Source: Melioribacter roseus (GTDB lineage Bacteria > Bacteroidota > Ignavibacteria > Ignavibacteriales > Melioribacteraceae). From it: DNA of 64,000 nt. Of this stretch, positions 16,706 through 26,373 are shown one piece after another (the stretch's first letter is position 1; the number at the start of each line of letters is the position of its first letter). The stretch is taken from NCBI GenBank assembly GCA_020724265.1, contig DYHH01000002.1, positions 62,001 to 126,000 on the forward strand, given 5' to 3'. The notes under the pieces were generated by a model. That model did no database searches and was not told where the DNA came from. It was given only the letters and a program-made list of their open reading frames with translations. Both the position numbers and the translations under genes were made by a program.

Positions 16706-17620
16706 ATGAAAAAATTTTTAGTTGGAATTGACGGCGGAGGAAGCAACACAAAGTTATTGCTCACAGATACTAATTTAAATATACTTGAAGAATCTGTTGG
16801 TGGACCATCCAATTTCTTGAAGATAGGACATGAATCTGCATCACGAAATATTTATGAGTTAGTTATTCCCTTTATTCATAAATACAAAAATGATGAGTTT
16901 TATATTGTGATTGGAACAGCAGGTGCCGGGAGAAAAAATGATGCCGAAGAATTTGAGTTAAACCTTAGAAATAGTTTTTACCGAAATACAGTTGTTAAAG
17001 TTGTTTCCGATGCGGAGATAACATTAAAGGGTGCATTTGAAAATGAAAAAGGTGCAATTTTAATTGCCGGTACAGGTTCAATTTTATATTATAAATCAGA
17101 TCGAGAAGTAAGTAGAGTCGGTGGTTTTGGAAGACTAATTGGTGATGAAGGCTCGGGTTATTCAATTGGGAGAAAAGGATTAAACACATTAGCTAAAATT
17201 TTAGATGGTCGTCTGCAGTCTTCCGGTATAAGGATTATAGCCGAAGAAAAATTCGAAATTAATTCTCAAGAATCACTTATCAACAAAGTTTATAAAGGAA
17301 GTTTTGATATTGCATCTTTTGCCGAGGTTGTGATTGAAGCTGCAAAGCAAAGAGATGAATATTCATTGAAAATTCTTGAAGAAGAAGCCGTAGAATTGTT
17401 TGATCATATCACAACTCTAATTGGAAAAGAAAATTTAAAGAAACTTAATCTTGTTTTAACCGGCGGATTATTATCTAATGATAATATCTTTAAATCAATA
17501 TTAATGAATAAAATAAAAAAAGAACTACCTCAGGTTGAAGTTGTAAATCCCAAACATTCACCGGAATATGGTGCATTGTTAATTTCTAAAGAAATTATTA
17601 CGGAAAAAAATGAAAATTAA
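16706..17620 (+). CDS. BadF/BadG-type sugar kinase, probable N-acetylglucosamine (amino-sugar) kinase
   Basis: A 304-residue ASKHA-fold kinase. The phosphate-1 motif GIDGGGSNTKLLL is at residues 8-20, followed by the phosphate-2 region GAILIAGTGSILYYK and the motif GGFGRLIGDEGSGYSIGRKGL typical of the N-acetylglucosamine kinase branch of the BadF family; VLTGGLLSN is the adenosine motif. It overlaps the AmpG-like permease by 11 bases, and a NagZ-like enzyme follows. Phosphorylation of GlcNAc or anhydro-MurNAc released from muropeptides is the most likely role. Confidence 0.82.
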   Translation: MKKFLVGIDGGGSNTKLLLTDTNLNILEESVGGPSNFLKIGHESASRNIYELVIPFIHKYKNDEFYIVIGTAGAGRKNDAEEFELNLRNSFYRNTVVKVVSDAEITLKGAFENEKGAILIAGTGSILYYKSDREVSRVGGFGRLIGDEGSGYSIGRKGLNTLAKILDGRLQSSGIRIIAEEKFEINSQESLINKVYKGSFDIASFAEVVIEAAKQRDEYSLKILEEEAVELFDHITTLIGKENLKKLNLVLTGGLLSNDNIFKSILMNKIKKELPQVEVVNPKHSPEYGALLISKEIITEKNEN

Positions 17621-18890
17621 AACTAGTAGAAATCCATGGAGCTGGGTGCCTTCATTATACTTTGCCGAAGGGATGCCTTACATAATTGTAATGACGGTAT
17701 CGGTTATTATGTATAAACGTTTAGGTCTATCAAATACCGATATAGCACTATACACAAGCTGGTTATATTTACCCTGGGTTATTAAACCGTTATGGAGTCC
17801 TGTTGTTGATCTTTTCAAAACAAAAAGATTTTGGATTATTGCAATGCAGTTAATTATCGGTGCAGGTTTAGCCGGGGTTGCTTTGACAATTCCAACCGAA
17901 TCATTTTTAAAATATACATTGATGTTTTTCTGGCTTATGGCTTTCAGTTCTGCTACGCATGATATTGCTGCCGATGGATTCTATATGCTTGGTTTAACCG
18001 AAAATCAGCAGGCATTTTTTGTCGGAATTAGATCTACATTCTATCGTTTAGCAATGTTAACCGGTCAAGGTCTGCTTGTAATATTAGCAGGTTATTTTGA
18101 AAATATTTATTCAATAGAAATAGCATGGTTGATTGTTTTTATAATATTAGCAGGTTTGTTTGTTCTATTTTTTCTTTATCACAATTTTATTCTTCCGTAT
18201 CCCCCGAGCGATACATTAAGAAGCACGACTTCGCCGCAAAAATTTGTTGAAGATTTTTTTAACACTTTTATTTTATTCTTCCGAAGAAAAGGAATACTCA
18301 TAATCATAGGTTTTTTATTATTATATAGATTCAGCGAAGCACAGCTTGTAAAAATTGCAGCCCCGTTCTTATTAGACGGTAGAGATATAGGCGGTTTGGG
18401 TTTAAGCACGAGTGAAGTAGGTGTCATCTACGGAACAATCGGATTAATTGCATTAATGGTAGGCGGAATTTCCGGCGGATTAGTCTGCGCTAAAGACGGT
18501 TTAAAGAAATGGCTTTGGTGGATGTTAATATCAATTAATTTGCCGAACGCAGTTTATCTTTACATGTCCGTCTTTCAACCGGAATCGTTTATAACCATAA
18601 GCTCACTAATTGCTGTTGAGCAATTCGGTTACGGTTTCGGGTTTACTGCCTATATGCTTTATATGATTCACATTTCAGAAGGGGCTCACAAAACTTCACA
18701 CTACGCAATTGCTACCGGTTTTATGGCTTTAGGTATGATGATACCCGGAATGTTCAGCGGATGGATTCAAGAAAGTCTCGGTTACAAATTATTTTTTATG
18801 TGGATATTATTTGCAACGATTCCTTCTTTTATCATTGCAAAATTTGTAAAAATTGATCCAACTTTCGGAATAAAAAAGAAAACTAGTTGA
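17610..18890 (+). CDS. AmpG-like muropeptide MFS permease
   Basis: A 426-residue integral membrane protein with about 12 hydrophobic helices. The N-terminal NPWSWVPSLYFAEGMPYIIV and YLPWVIKPLWSPVVDL are typical of the AmpG/PAT branch of the major facilitator superfamily, which imports anhydro-muropeptides into the cytoplasm; SSATHDIAADGFYM matches the family pattern A-T-Q-D-I-x-x-D with His for Gln. It is translationally coupled to genes on both sides (11-base overlap upstream, 1-base downstream), forming a peptidoglycan-recycling operon. Confidence 0.85.
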   Translation: MKIKTSRNPWSWVPSLYFAEGMPYIIVMTVSVIMYKRLGLSNTDIALYTSWLYLPWVIKPLWSPVVDLFKTKRFWIIAMQLIIGAGLAGVALTIPTESFLKYTLMFFWLMAFSSATHDIAADGFYMLGLTENQQAFFVGIRSTFYRLAMLTGQGLLVILAGYFENIYSIEIAWLIVFIILAGLFVLFFLYHNFILPYPPSDTLRSTTSPQKFVEDFFNTFILFFRRKGILIIIGFLLLYRFSEAQLVKIAAPFLLDGRDIGGLGLSTSEVGVIYGTIGLIALMVGGISGGLVCAKDGLKKWLWWMLISINLPNAVYLYMSVFQPESFITISSLIAVEQFGYGFGFTAYMLYMIHISEGAHKTSHYAIATGFMALGMMIPGMFSGWIQESLGYKLFFMWILFATIPSFIIAKFVKIDPTFGIKKKTS

Positions 18891-21763
18891 TGCGATATAC
18901 AATTTCTATAATTGTTTTTTTAGTAATATCATTGCTGATTCCTTCCGAAAGAGTTAATCAGTATAGCAAACCTAAATATACGTTCGATAAACTATTTCCC
19001 TTACAAGTAAAAGATCTTCTTTGGATTGATTCAGTTTTCAACTCGTTAACATTAAGAGAAAAAGTTGCCCAGCTCATTATTCCATATGCTTACGGTAGAG
19101 ATACAATTGAGGACTCAAAGCAATATAGACGTCTTAAGCAACTGGCAGAAGAAGAAAAGGTTGGAGGATTCTTATTTCTTCAAGGTACAATAAAAAACCA
19201 AATTGCTATTCTTAATCAACTTCAAAAGAAATCAAAAGTGCCACTATTAATTTCAGCAGATTATGAAAGAGGTTTGGGAATGCGACTTAATGATGCAGTT
19301 GAATTCCCATATAAAATGGCTTTCGCCGCTGCCGGTAAACCGGTTAATGATTATCAAATGGGGAAAATAGTTGGACAAGAAGCGCTGGCTATCGGAGTTC
19401 ATCACAATTATTCTCCTTTGGTTGATGTTGTTCATGATTATCGCAACCCGATTGTAAATGTTCGCTCATATTCTTCCGATCCCGAAATTATTTCGATTCA
19501 CTCGGAAGCATTCATTAAAGGAATGCATGAAAGCAAAGTAATCACAACAGCAAAGCATTTCCCCGGTCACGGAGCAACTGATTTGGATTCGCATAATGAA
19601 CTACCGTTAATCGATTTAACAAAAGATGAGTTGTGGAAAGTCGATTTGAAAACTTTTAAATCGGTTATAGAAGCCGGTGTTAAATCTGTTATGATAGGTC
19701 ATCTTGATGTTCCGGAATTATCCGATGTTAACGGAGTTCCTGCAACATTTTCTTACAATGTTGTAACAAGACTATTAAAAAATGAAATAGGTTTTGACGG
19801 ACTTATTGTAACGGATGCTCTTAATATGCAAGCATTGACAAAAGAGTATTCACAAAAGCAAATTGGTGTTTTATCAATTCAAGCCGGTAATGACATTTTG
19901 TTATTTCCTTCAAATGAAAAAGAAATGATCGACGGTATTGTTGAAGCGGTTAATACAGGAAGATTGTCGGAAGAACGAATCAATGAATCGGTTAGAAAAA
20001 TCTTAAAAGTAAAAAAATGGCTTGAGCTTGATAAAAACCGTTATGTAGATTTTCTAAAAGCGGAAAAAGAAATAAATAAAAAATCTCATTTCAGGTTAGC
20101 GCAGGATATTGCGGAAGCTTCGGTTACTTTGGTTAAAGACGCAGCAAAACTAATTCCCATTGATCCGAATAAGTATGGAAAAGTTTACAGTATTACTATT
20201 AGCGACAGCAGATTCAAAAGAACAATTGAAGAACCCTTCCCTTTCGAGAAGTCACTAAATGAAAACTTCGGTTATGTAAAAAATTACCGAGTCAATTTCA
20301 GCACTAAAAAAAATGAATACAAAAAAATACTTTCGGAAATTCGGCAAGCTGATTTAATTATTATTTCGATCTATGCAAATGTACGTTCATCTAGCGGTAG
20401 AATAGATTTACATCAAGAGCAGTTTGATTTTATAAATGCTATACTTGACTTAAATAAACCGACTGCTGCAGTTAGTCTTGGCAATCCCTTTATACTTTCC
20501 GAGGTTACAAGAATCCCAACATACCTGACTACATACGGCAACGTTGCTTTATCACAAATCGCCGCACTCGAGGCAATATTGGGCAACACAAAAATTTCCG
20601 GTAAACTTCCGGTATCACTTCCTAATACTGAGTTTATTATTGGAAGCGGAATTAGTAAATCGGCTAAAGGTTTATTCTTCGCCAGGAATAGAGTAGATAC
20701 AAATTACAATTTCAACAAAGTTGACTCGTTGATGAAGAATGCACTAAAGGAAAAAATATTCCCCGGCGCATCAATAATAATTGGTCATAGAAATAGAATA
20801 GTATATCATCAATATTATGGTAAAGGGACTTATGAAAAAGATGGAAAACCGATAGATGATAATTCTATTTTTGATATCGCATCTTTGACAAAAGTTACTG
20901 CAACTACTTCCGCTGTTATGCATTTGTTAGATCAAAATAAAATTAATCTCGATGATAAAGTTATAAAGTATCTCCCTAATTTCGGAAATAATAATAAAGA
21001 TAAAATTTCAATTAAGAATTTACTTCTACATAATTCAGGATTGCCTGCCTTCAAACCTTTCTATAAAAATTACAAAGGAGCAGAGGAAGTTATTAATGCA
21101 ATAATGAACACGAAACTGGAATCTAATCCGGGTGAAAAATATTTATATAGCGATATTGGTATGATAGTTTTGCAAAAGGTAATTGAAAAAATTACAAATC
21201 AAAGGATGGATGAATATCTTAAAGATAATCTGTTTGATTTGCTTGGAATGAATATCACATTTTTTAATCCATCTCCGAAAGTCTGGTATAACTGTGTTCC
21301 CACAGAGAATGATGATTATTGGAGAATGCAAACATTAAAAGGCAAAGTTCATGATGAGACTGCCTACCTGCTTGGTGGTGTTGCCGGTCATGCCGGGTTA
21401 TTTTCAACAGCGGAAGATTTAGCAAAACTTATTTCTTTATATGTTAACGATGGATATTACGGAGATAAACAAATTTTTAAAAAAGAAACTATCGATTTGT
21501 TTACAACGAAAAATTCTAAGTTAAGTTCAAGAGCTTTGGGCTGGGATACAAAATCCGATGAAAAATCTTCTGCAGGAAATTTGTTTTCCGAAGAATCGTT
21601 CGGGCACAATGGATTTACCGGAACGTCAATCTGGGTCGATAAAAATGAAGGATTATTCGTAATTCTTCTTACTAACCGGGTTCATCCTTCAAGATCTAAT
21701 ACGAAAATTATTCAATTTAGACCCTTGCTGCATGATGAGATTTTTAAAGCGGTAACTGATTAA
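18890..21763 (+). CDS. NagZ-like GH3 beta-N-acetylglucosaminidase fused to a serine beta-lactamase-fold domain
   Basis: A 957-residue two-enzyme protein. After a signal-anchor-like N-terminus, residues about 40-580 form a GH3 unit: KHFPGHGATDLDSH (222-235) is the NagZ catalytic loop with its Asp-His pair and TDALNMQAL gives the nucleophile Asp309. Residues about 610-950 are a class C beta-lactamase/esterase-like domain with SLTK (Ser665-Lys668), YSD (753-755) and HNGFTG in the KTG position. The first domain should remove GlcNAc from muropeptides or chitobiose-like ends; the second may cut a peptide or ester. The TTG one codon upstream is ignored because ATG overlaps the permease stop. Similar fusions occur in Bacteroidota. 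Confidence 0.88.
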   Translation: MRYTISIIVFLVISLLIPSERVNQYSKPKYTFDKLFPLQVKDLLWIDSVFNSLTLREKVAQLIIPYAYGRDTIEDSKQYRRLKQLAEEEKVGGFLFLQGTIKNQIAILNQLQKKSKVPLLISADYERGLGMRLNDAVEFPYKMAFAAAGKPVNDYQMGKIVGQEALAIGVHHNYSPLVDVVHDYRNPIVNVRSYSSDPEIISIHSEAFIKGMHESKVITTAKHFPGHGATDLDSHNELPLIDLTKDELWKVDLKTFKSVIEAGVKSVMIGHLDVPELSDVNGVPATFSYNVVTRLLKNEIGFDGLIVTDALNMQALTKEYSQKQIGVLSIQAGNDILLFPSNEKEMIDGIVEAVNTGRLSEERINESVRKILKVKKWLELDKNRYVDFLKAEKEINKKSHFRLAQDIAEASVTLVKDAAKLIPIDPNKYGKVYSITISDSRFKRTIEEPFPFEKSLNENFGYVKNYRVNFSTKKNEYKKILSEIRQADLIIISIYANVRSSSGRIDLHQEQFDFINAILDLNKPTAAVSLGNPFILSEVTRIPTYLTTYGNVALSQIAALEAILGNTKISGKLPVSLPNTEFIIGSGISKSAKGLFFARNRVDTNYNFNKVDSLMKNALKEKIFPGASIIIGHRNRIVYHQYYGKGTYEKDGKPIDDNSIFDIASLTKVTATTSAVMHLLDQNKINLDDKVIKYLPNFGNNNKDKISIKNLLLHNSGLPAFKPFYKNYKGAEEVINAIMNTKLESNPGEKYLYSDIGMIVLQKVIEKITNQRMDEYLKDNLFDLLGMNITFFNPSPKVWYNCVPTENDDYWRMQTLKGKVHDETAYLLGGVAGHAGLFSTAEDLAKLISLYVNDGYYGDKQIFKKETIDLFTTKNSKLSSRALGWDTKSDEKSSAGNLFSEESFGHNGFTGTSIWVDKNEGLFVILLTNRVHPSRSNTKIIQFRPLLHDEIFKAVTD

Positions 21764-21778
21764 ATCACCTTACGCATG

Positions 21779-21878
21779 AACCTGGAAGGTCGTCAGACTT
21801 CACTCGTTAGAGTCCGGAGACTCCAACGGAGTCTTCGACCGAACTCTAGCGAGTCACTTGTATTTGACCTTCCAGGTT
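21779..21878. repeat. Nested 100-base inverted repeat (cruciform/terminator)
   Basis: Three stems are nested: AACCTGGAAGGTC (21779-21791) with GACCTTCCAGGTT (21866-21878), perfect; ACTCGTTAGAGT (21802-21813) with ACTCTAGCGAGT (21843-21854), one G-U pair; and GGAGACTCC (21815-21823) with GGAGTCTTC (21828-21836), one G-U pair. It lies 15 bases after the GH3 gene. No T-run follows. It may be an intergenic repeat element, a transcript-stabilising structure or a terminator. Confidence 0.75.
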
Positions 21879-21942
21879 GCTTTAATAGTTAAGTAACTTC
21901 ATTCATTCAGTTACGTCTAAACATCAAAATTGTTGAGGCATT

Positions 21943-22863
21943 TTGAATACTGAAAAAATTATCGAGGTAAAGGGATTAACTAAAAAGTATAAAAATTTAG
22001 TTGCCGTCGACAACCTCGATCTGAATGTTTACCGGGGAGATGTTTTCGGGTTTTTAGGACCAAACGGCGCCGGTAAAAGCACAACAATCAGGATGCTTCT
22101 TACTTTAATTAAGCCTACATCAGGTTATATTAAAATCTTCGGGAAACCACTTCAAAAAAGTCGAATTGAAATTTTAAAAAAAATTGGCGCTATTGTAGAG
22201 AAACCGGATTTCTATCTTTATCTAACCGCATATAAAAATTTGGAAGTACTTGGTAAAATTTCCGGGGGAGATACTTCGAAAAAAAATATCATGAAAATGC
22301 TTGAACTTGTTGGTCTTGAGAAAAGATACAATAGCAAAGTAAAAACTTTTTCGCACGGTATGAAACAAAGACTTGGAATAGCTCAAGCATTACTGCATGA
22401 CCCGGAGTTGATTATTCTTGATGAGCCAACAACCGGTTTAGACCCACAAGGTATGAAAGAGATTAGAGACTTAATTCTTTATTTAAGTAAGGAAAAAAAG
22501 AAAACTGTTTTTCTCTCTTCACATATACTTCATGAAGTGGAGATGATAGCAAATAGAATGATTATAATTAATAAAGGTACAACTCAAGTTGAGGGTACTG
22601 TTGATGAATTACTAAATCCTGATAAACTACGTGTAACATTCGAAGTAAACGATATTTCAAAAGCTTTTGAAATTGTTAAACTAACAAAGTGGAATGAAAG
22701 TTTTGTGATGAAAGAAAAGAATCAACTAGTATTTAACCTCCCGAAGAATGAAACTTCTGAGCTAAATAAATATTTTGTTGAAAACGGGCTTGATGTTAGT
22801 GCTGTAATTCCAACAAGATCATTAGAGGATTATTTTTTAAAAATTACCGAGACAAGCAAATGA
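21943..22863 (+). CDS. ABC transporter ATP-binding protein (drug/lantibiotic-export type)
   Basis: A 306-residue ATPase. Walker A GPNGAGKST is at 39-47, the signature FSHGMKQRLG at about 137-146, Walker B LIILDEPTTGLD at about 155-166, and the switch His in LSSHILHEVE. The C-terminal 80 residues are the regulatory tail typical of ABC-2 exporters of the CcmA/NatA/Bcr type. It starts with TTG. It overlaps the permease gene by four bases (ATGA), so the two form one transporter. The substrate is unknown. Confidence 0.9.
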   Translation: MNTEKIIEVKGLTKKYKNLVAVDNLDLNVYRGDVFGFLGPNGAGKSTTIRMLLTLIKPTSGYIKIFGKPLQKSRIEILKKIGAIVEKPDFYLYLTAYKNLEVLGKISGGDTSKKNIMKMLELVGLEKRYNSKVKTFSHGMKQRLGIAQALLHDPELIILDEPTTGLDPQGMKEIRDLILYLSKEKKKTVFLSSHILHEVEMIANRMIIINKGTTQVEGTVDELLNPDKLRVTFEVNDISKAFEIVKLTKWNESFVMKEKNQLVFNLPKNETSELNKYFVENGLDVSAVIPTRSLEDYFLKITETSK

Positions 22864-23699
22864 TTCTAAAATTAATATTAATAGAACTCGGTAAAATATT
22901 TAGAAAGTTGAGAACATATATTGGGTTTATCGCTATTGGAGTACTTGTCCCGGTTGTTCAAATATCTTTATACTTTACCGGCGAAGGTTATGTAGATTTT
23001 GCAACACGTAATTTAAAAGACTCGTTTATTTTTGTCGGGAATTTATTGAATGGATATTTAATTGCTTATCTAATACTGCAAGCTTTGTTTATTCATATAC
23101 CATTCTTGATCGTTTTAGTTGGCAGCGATTTACTTGCGGGGGAAGCTACTTCCGGTACTTATAGAATGCTTGTTACAAGACCGGTATCAAGAATTAGTAT
23201 TTCTATTTCTAAGTTTGTTGCCGGATTTATTTATACAAATATACTTCTTCTATGGTTGTTAATAATCAGTCTATTTGTTAGTATTATAATATTCGGAACC
23301 GGGGAACTTATCGTACTTCGTGACAAAGTTTATATTTTTGCTTCGGACGATATTTTGTGGAGGTTTTTTCTCGCCTACGGTTTTGCAGTTTTAAGTATGA
23401 CCACCGTTTTAGCATTATCTTATCTTTTCTCCTCAATGGTTGAAAATGCAATTGGTCCAATTGTCGCATCGATGGCGGTAATGATAGTCTTTATAATAAT
23501 TTCGGCTCTGCCAATTGATATTTTAGAACCGTTTAGACCATATCTTTTTACAAATCATATGATTAAATGGAGAGAGTTTTTTGGTGATCCAGTGAATTAT
23601 TCTGAAGCGATTAACTCCGCTTTAATACTATTATTACATATAATAGGATTATTTTTAATAACAACGTTTATTTTTAATCGCAAGGATATTCTTTCATGA
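22860..23699 (+). CDS. ABC-2 type transporter permease
   Basis: A 279-residue membrane protein with six hydrophobic segments (about 18-38, 60-90, 115-145, 165-190, 200-225 and 250-272). The motif AGEATSGTYRMLVTRPVSRISI in the first cytoplasmic region is the usual signature of the ABC-2 permease family (Gly-Glu coupling helix region). It overlaps both the ATPase gene and the following LolA-like gene by four bases, indicating tight coexpression of all three. Confidence 0.88.
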   Translation: MILKLILIELGKIFRKLRTYIGFIAIGVLVPVVQISLYFTGEGYVDFATRNLKDSFIFVGNLLNGYLIAYLILQALFIHIPFLIVLVGSDLLAGEATSGTYRMLVTRPVSRISISISKFVAGFIYTNILLLWLLIISLFVSIIIFGTGELIVLRDKVYIFASDDILWRFFLAYGFAVLSMTTVLALSYLFSSMVENAIGPIVASMAVMIVFIIISALPIDILEPFRPYLFTNHMIKWREFFGDPVNYSEAINSALILLLHIIGLFLITTFIFNRKDILS

Positions 23700-24397
23700 A
23701 AAAAATATTTATATCGATTGCTTTAACATTACTAACTATATCGGCTGGACTACCGGATCCCGATGAGATTTTAGAAAATGTTAAATCAAAAATAAACGGA
23801 GTAAACGATTACAAAGTTGAAGCGGTTATAAAAGTAGATGTTAATTTTTTAAGAGTACCGGAAACACAAGCAACAATTTTCTTTAAACAACCCGATAAGA
23901 TAAAATTAGAATCAGACGGGTTTGCTTTATTGCCGAAAGAAGGATTGAATTTTTCTCCTGCTAAATTATTGAAAGACGACTACACAGCCGTTATTGCAAA
24001 GGAAGAGATCATTGACGGTAATGATGTTTATCTAATTAAAATTATTCCTCTTTCCGATACAAGAGAATTTGTTTTAGCAAACTTATGGATTGATAAAAAT
24101 GAATATGTTGTTCACAAGATTGAAACAACAACAAAGAAAAGCGGTACGGTAACAATTGAACTTAGCTATAAAGACCAAATAAAATATGCTCTCCCGTCAG
24201 AATTGAAATTGTCGTTCAAAGTTGAGCAGATGAATCTGCCGCCGGGTATGACCGGTGAATACCAGCAGAATCAAGAAACTCAAAAATCAGGTAAAATGAC
24301 CGGAAAAGTTATTGTTGAGTATAAAGATTATCAAACTAATATCGGTTTAAGTGATGAGTTTTTTAATGAATCTGTTAAGGAAGATAAAACTAAATAA
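23696..24397 (+). CDS. LolA-like outer-membrane lipoprotein carrier family protein
   Basis: A 233-residue exported protein with signal peptide MKKIFISIALTLLTISAG and an all-beta body. The pattern YKVEAVIKVDVNFLRVPE...ATIFFKQPDKIKLESDGFALLP, then NLWIDKNEYVVHKIETTTKKSGTVTIELSY, follows the half-barrel LolA/LppX-like fold that carries lipids or lipoproteins across the periplasm. It is coupled by ATGA overlap to the ABC permease, so it probably acts with that exporter on a hydrophobic substrate. The family position is judged from pattern only. Confidence 0.65.
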   Translation: MKKIFISIALTLLTISAGLPDPDEILENVKSKINGVNDYKVEAVIKVDVNFLRVPETQATIFFKQPDKIKLESDGFALLPKEGLNFSPAKLLKDDYTAVIAKEEIIDGNDVYLIKIIPLSDTREFVLANLWIDKNEYVVHKIETTTKKSGTVTIELSYKDQIKYALPSELKLSFKVEQMNLPPGMTGEYQQNQETQKSGKMTGKVIVEYKDYQTNIGLSDEFFNESVKEDKTK

Positions 24398-24451
24398 CAT
24401 TCGAAATCCCCGTTTTACACATCCGTCAGAACACATGACAAATATGGAATA

Positions 24452-24500
24452 AACCTTCGAGGTAAGGATATGCACTTTATGTAGTTTTTCCTCGAAGGTT
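24452..24500. repeat. 11-bp inverted repeat, possible terminator
   Basis: AACCTTCGAGG (24452-24462) pairs perfectly with CCTCGAAGGTT (24490-24500) around a 27-base loop. It lies between the LolA-like gene and sucC and may end the exporter operon; no clear T-run follows. Confidence 0.6.
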
Positions 24501-24582
24501 GCTAAGGTGACTCAAATTGATTCTTAAAACCAAAAGGTTTAATTTAGCACTCAATTTTAACGGAAATTAACGGAAGGAAAGA

Positions 24583-25743
24583 ATGAAAATCCACGAATAT
24601 CAAGCAAAAGAGATATTAAGAAAGTTTAAGGTGCCGGTACCCGAAGGTATGGTTGCATTTAATGTTGATGAAGCTGTCACTGCTGCAGAAAAAATCGGCG
24701 GAAAGGTTTGGGTTGTTAAAGCTCAAATTCATGCAGGTGGAAGAGGTAAAGGCGGTGGTGTTAAAGTTGCCAAAAGTTTGGATGAAGTCCGTACTTATGC
24801 ACAGCAAATTTTAGGTATGAATTTAGTTACTCATCAAACAGGACCCGAAGGAAGAGTAGTTAAAAGATTATTGATTGAGCAGGGTATCAACATTGATCGT
24901 GAACTTTATATTGGCATTACACTTGACAGAGCACAATCAAAAAATGTAATTATGGTTTCAACCGAAGGAGGAGTAGAAATTGAAAAAGTAGCAGCCGAAA
25001 CCCCAGAAAAAATATTGAAAGAAACTATTGACCCATCGGTTGGAATTCAAACATATCAAGCAAGAAAACTTGCATTCGGTTTAGGATTACAGGGAGATCA
25101 ATTAAAGAATGCGGTGAAATTCATTTTATCGCTTTATAAAGCTTATGAAGAAACCGATGCATCGCTTGCCGAAATTAATCCACTTGTAGTTACAAAAGAA
25201 GGTAGTGTTATTGCATTAGATGCGAAAATGAATTTTGATGATAATGCTTTGTATCGTCATCCTGATATTCTTGAATACAGAGATTTGGATGAAGAGGAAC
25301 CGCTTGAAATAGAAGCATCAAAATATAATCTCAACTATATTAAGTTAGACGGCAATGTGGGTTGTATGGTAAACGGTGCAGGGTTAGCGATGGCAACTAT
25401 GGATATTATTAAACTTGCCGGTGGTGAACCTGCCAACTTTTTAGATGTAGGCGGCGGTGCAAATAAAGAAACAGTTGCTAACGGATTTAAAATAATTTTA
25501 TCCGATAAAAACGTAAAAGCAATATTAATAAATATCTTCGGCGGAATTGTTAGATGTGATAGAGTTGCCCAAGGTGTTATTGATGCGGTTAAAGAAATTA
25601 ATGTGCAGGTTCCTATTGTTGTTAGATTAGAGGGAACTAATGCAGAAGAAGCAGGTGTTTTGTTAAATGAATCCGGACTTAAATTCGAAGTTGCACAGAG
25701 CTTACAGGAAGCAGCTCAAAAAGTAACAACAGTTTTGAACTAA
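24583..25743 (+). CDS. sucC: Succinyl-CoA synthetase, beta subunit (ADP-forming)
   Basis: A 386-residue protein, full length for the family. The N-terminal ATP-grasp part begins [20 protein letters not shown] and has the Gly-rich loop [14 protein letters not shown]; the C-terminal ligase-CoA part has [25 protein letters not shown] and [14 protein letters not shown]. It makes succinate and ATP from succinyl-CoA in the citric acid cycle, together with an alpha subunit (SucD) that is not in this window. GGAAGGAAAG precedes the ATG. It appears monocistronic, with hairpins before and after. Confidence 0.97.
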   Translation: MKIHEYQAKEILRKFKVPVPEGMVAFNVDEAVTAAEKIGGKVWVVKAQIHAGGRGKGGGVKVAKSLDEVRTYAQQILGMNLVTHQTGPEGRVVKRLLIEQGINIDRELYIGITLDRAQSKNVIMVSTEGGVEIEKVAAETPEKILKETIDPSVGIQTYQARKLAFGLGLQGDQLKNAVKFILSLYKAYEETDASLAEINPLVVTKEGSVIALDAKMNFDDNALYRHPDILEYRDLDEEEPLEIEASKYNLNYIKLDGNVGCMVNGAGLAMATMDIIKLAGGEPANFLDVGGGANKETVANGFKIILSDKNVKAILINIFGGIVRCDRVAQGVIDAVKEINVQVPIVVRLEGTNAEEAGVLLNESGLKFEVAQSLQEAAQKVTTVLN

Positions 25744-25770
25744 AAGAGTTACTGAAATTCTAAACATAAA

Positions 25771-25799
25771 AATGGCGGTATGTCTTTTATATCGCCATT
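25771..25799 (+). terminator. Hairpin downstream of sucC
   Basis: AATGGCGGTA (25771-25780) pairs with TATCGCCATT (25790-25799), one G-U pair, loop nine bases. No strong T-run follows, so it is a weak terminator or 3'-end stabiliser. Confidence 0.5.
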
Positions 25800-25872
25800 A
25801 TCAAAGAATCAATTTTAACTTGTCTTTTTTCTTTAGTTTTTTATCTTACACTAAACAGAAAAAATTATAACC

Positions 25873-26244
25873 ATGATTGAAATAAATTTACCTACTGAAG
25901 CGGCAATAAACTTATTGAATGATCAATTTGTTCATGAGTTTAAACATCAAAAGAAAATAAAAAAAGTTAAACCCGGTATTTCTATAACTGAGCTTAACGG
26001 AAAACAGTTTAAGGAAATTTTAGAATTAGCACTTTTTGATATTCTAATTCTTTTACCGGTGACTCTAATCACAGAAGAAAGTAACCTGAGCTCAATTATC
26101 AAAAAATCAGTCAAAGGGTTGTCTATAAAATACAATAAAGCAGAAACTTTGAAATTCACCGAAAATGATGCTGAAAAGTTGTTAATTAGAATTAAAAAAT
26201 CCTTCGGAAATTTTAGTAGCTCAACTACCTACCAGAATAATTAA
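25873..26244 (+). CDS. Hypothetical cytoplasmic protein
   Basis: A 123-residue protein without signal peptide or clear membrane segment. It is Lys/Ile/Leu-rich; one hydrophobic stretch (FKEILELALFDILILLPVTLI, about residues 50-70) is too short and too charged around its edges to be a sure membrane helix. No motif was recognised. It stands alone between sucC and the von Willebrand A lipoprotein. Its reality rests on an open frame with codon use like its neighbours. Confidence 0.5.
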   Translation: MIEINLPTEAAINLLNDQFVHEFKHQKKIKKVKPGISITELNGKQFKEILELALFDILILLPVTLITEESNLSSIIKKSVKGLSIKYNKAETLKFTENDAEKLLIRIKKSFGNFSSSTTYQNN

Positions 26245-26373
26245 CTTCAAAATTTACTTTGTTGCAGTTCACAAACTCTGTAATGGACTGTTGTGTCTAA
26301 TTTTTTAATTCTCTACTTTACATTTGGTTTCGTAAAAAATTTTACAAATTATTTCTAACTATAAGGAGGGATC

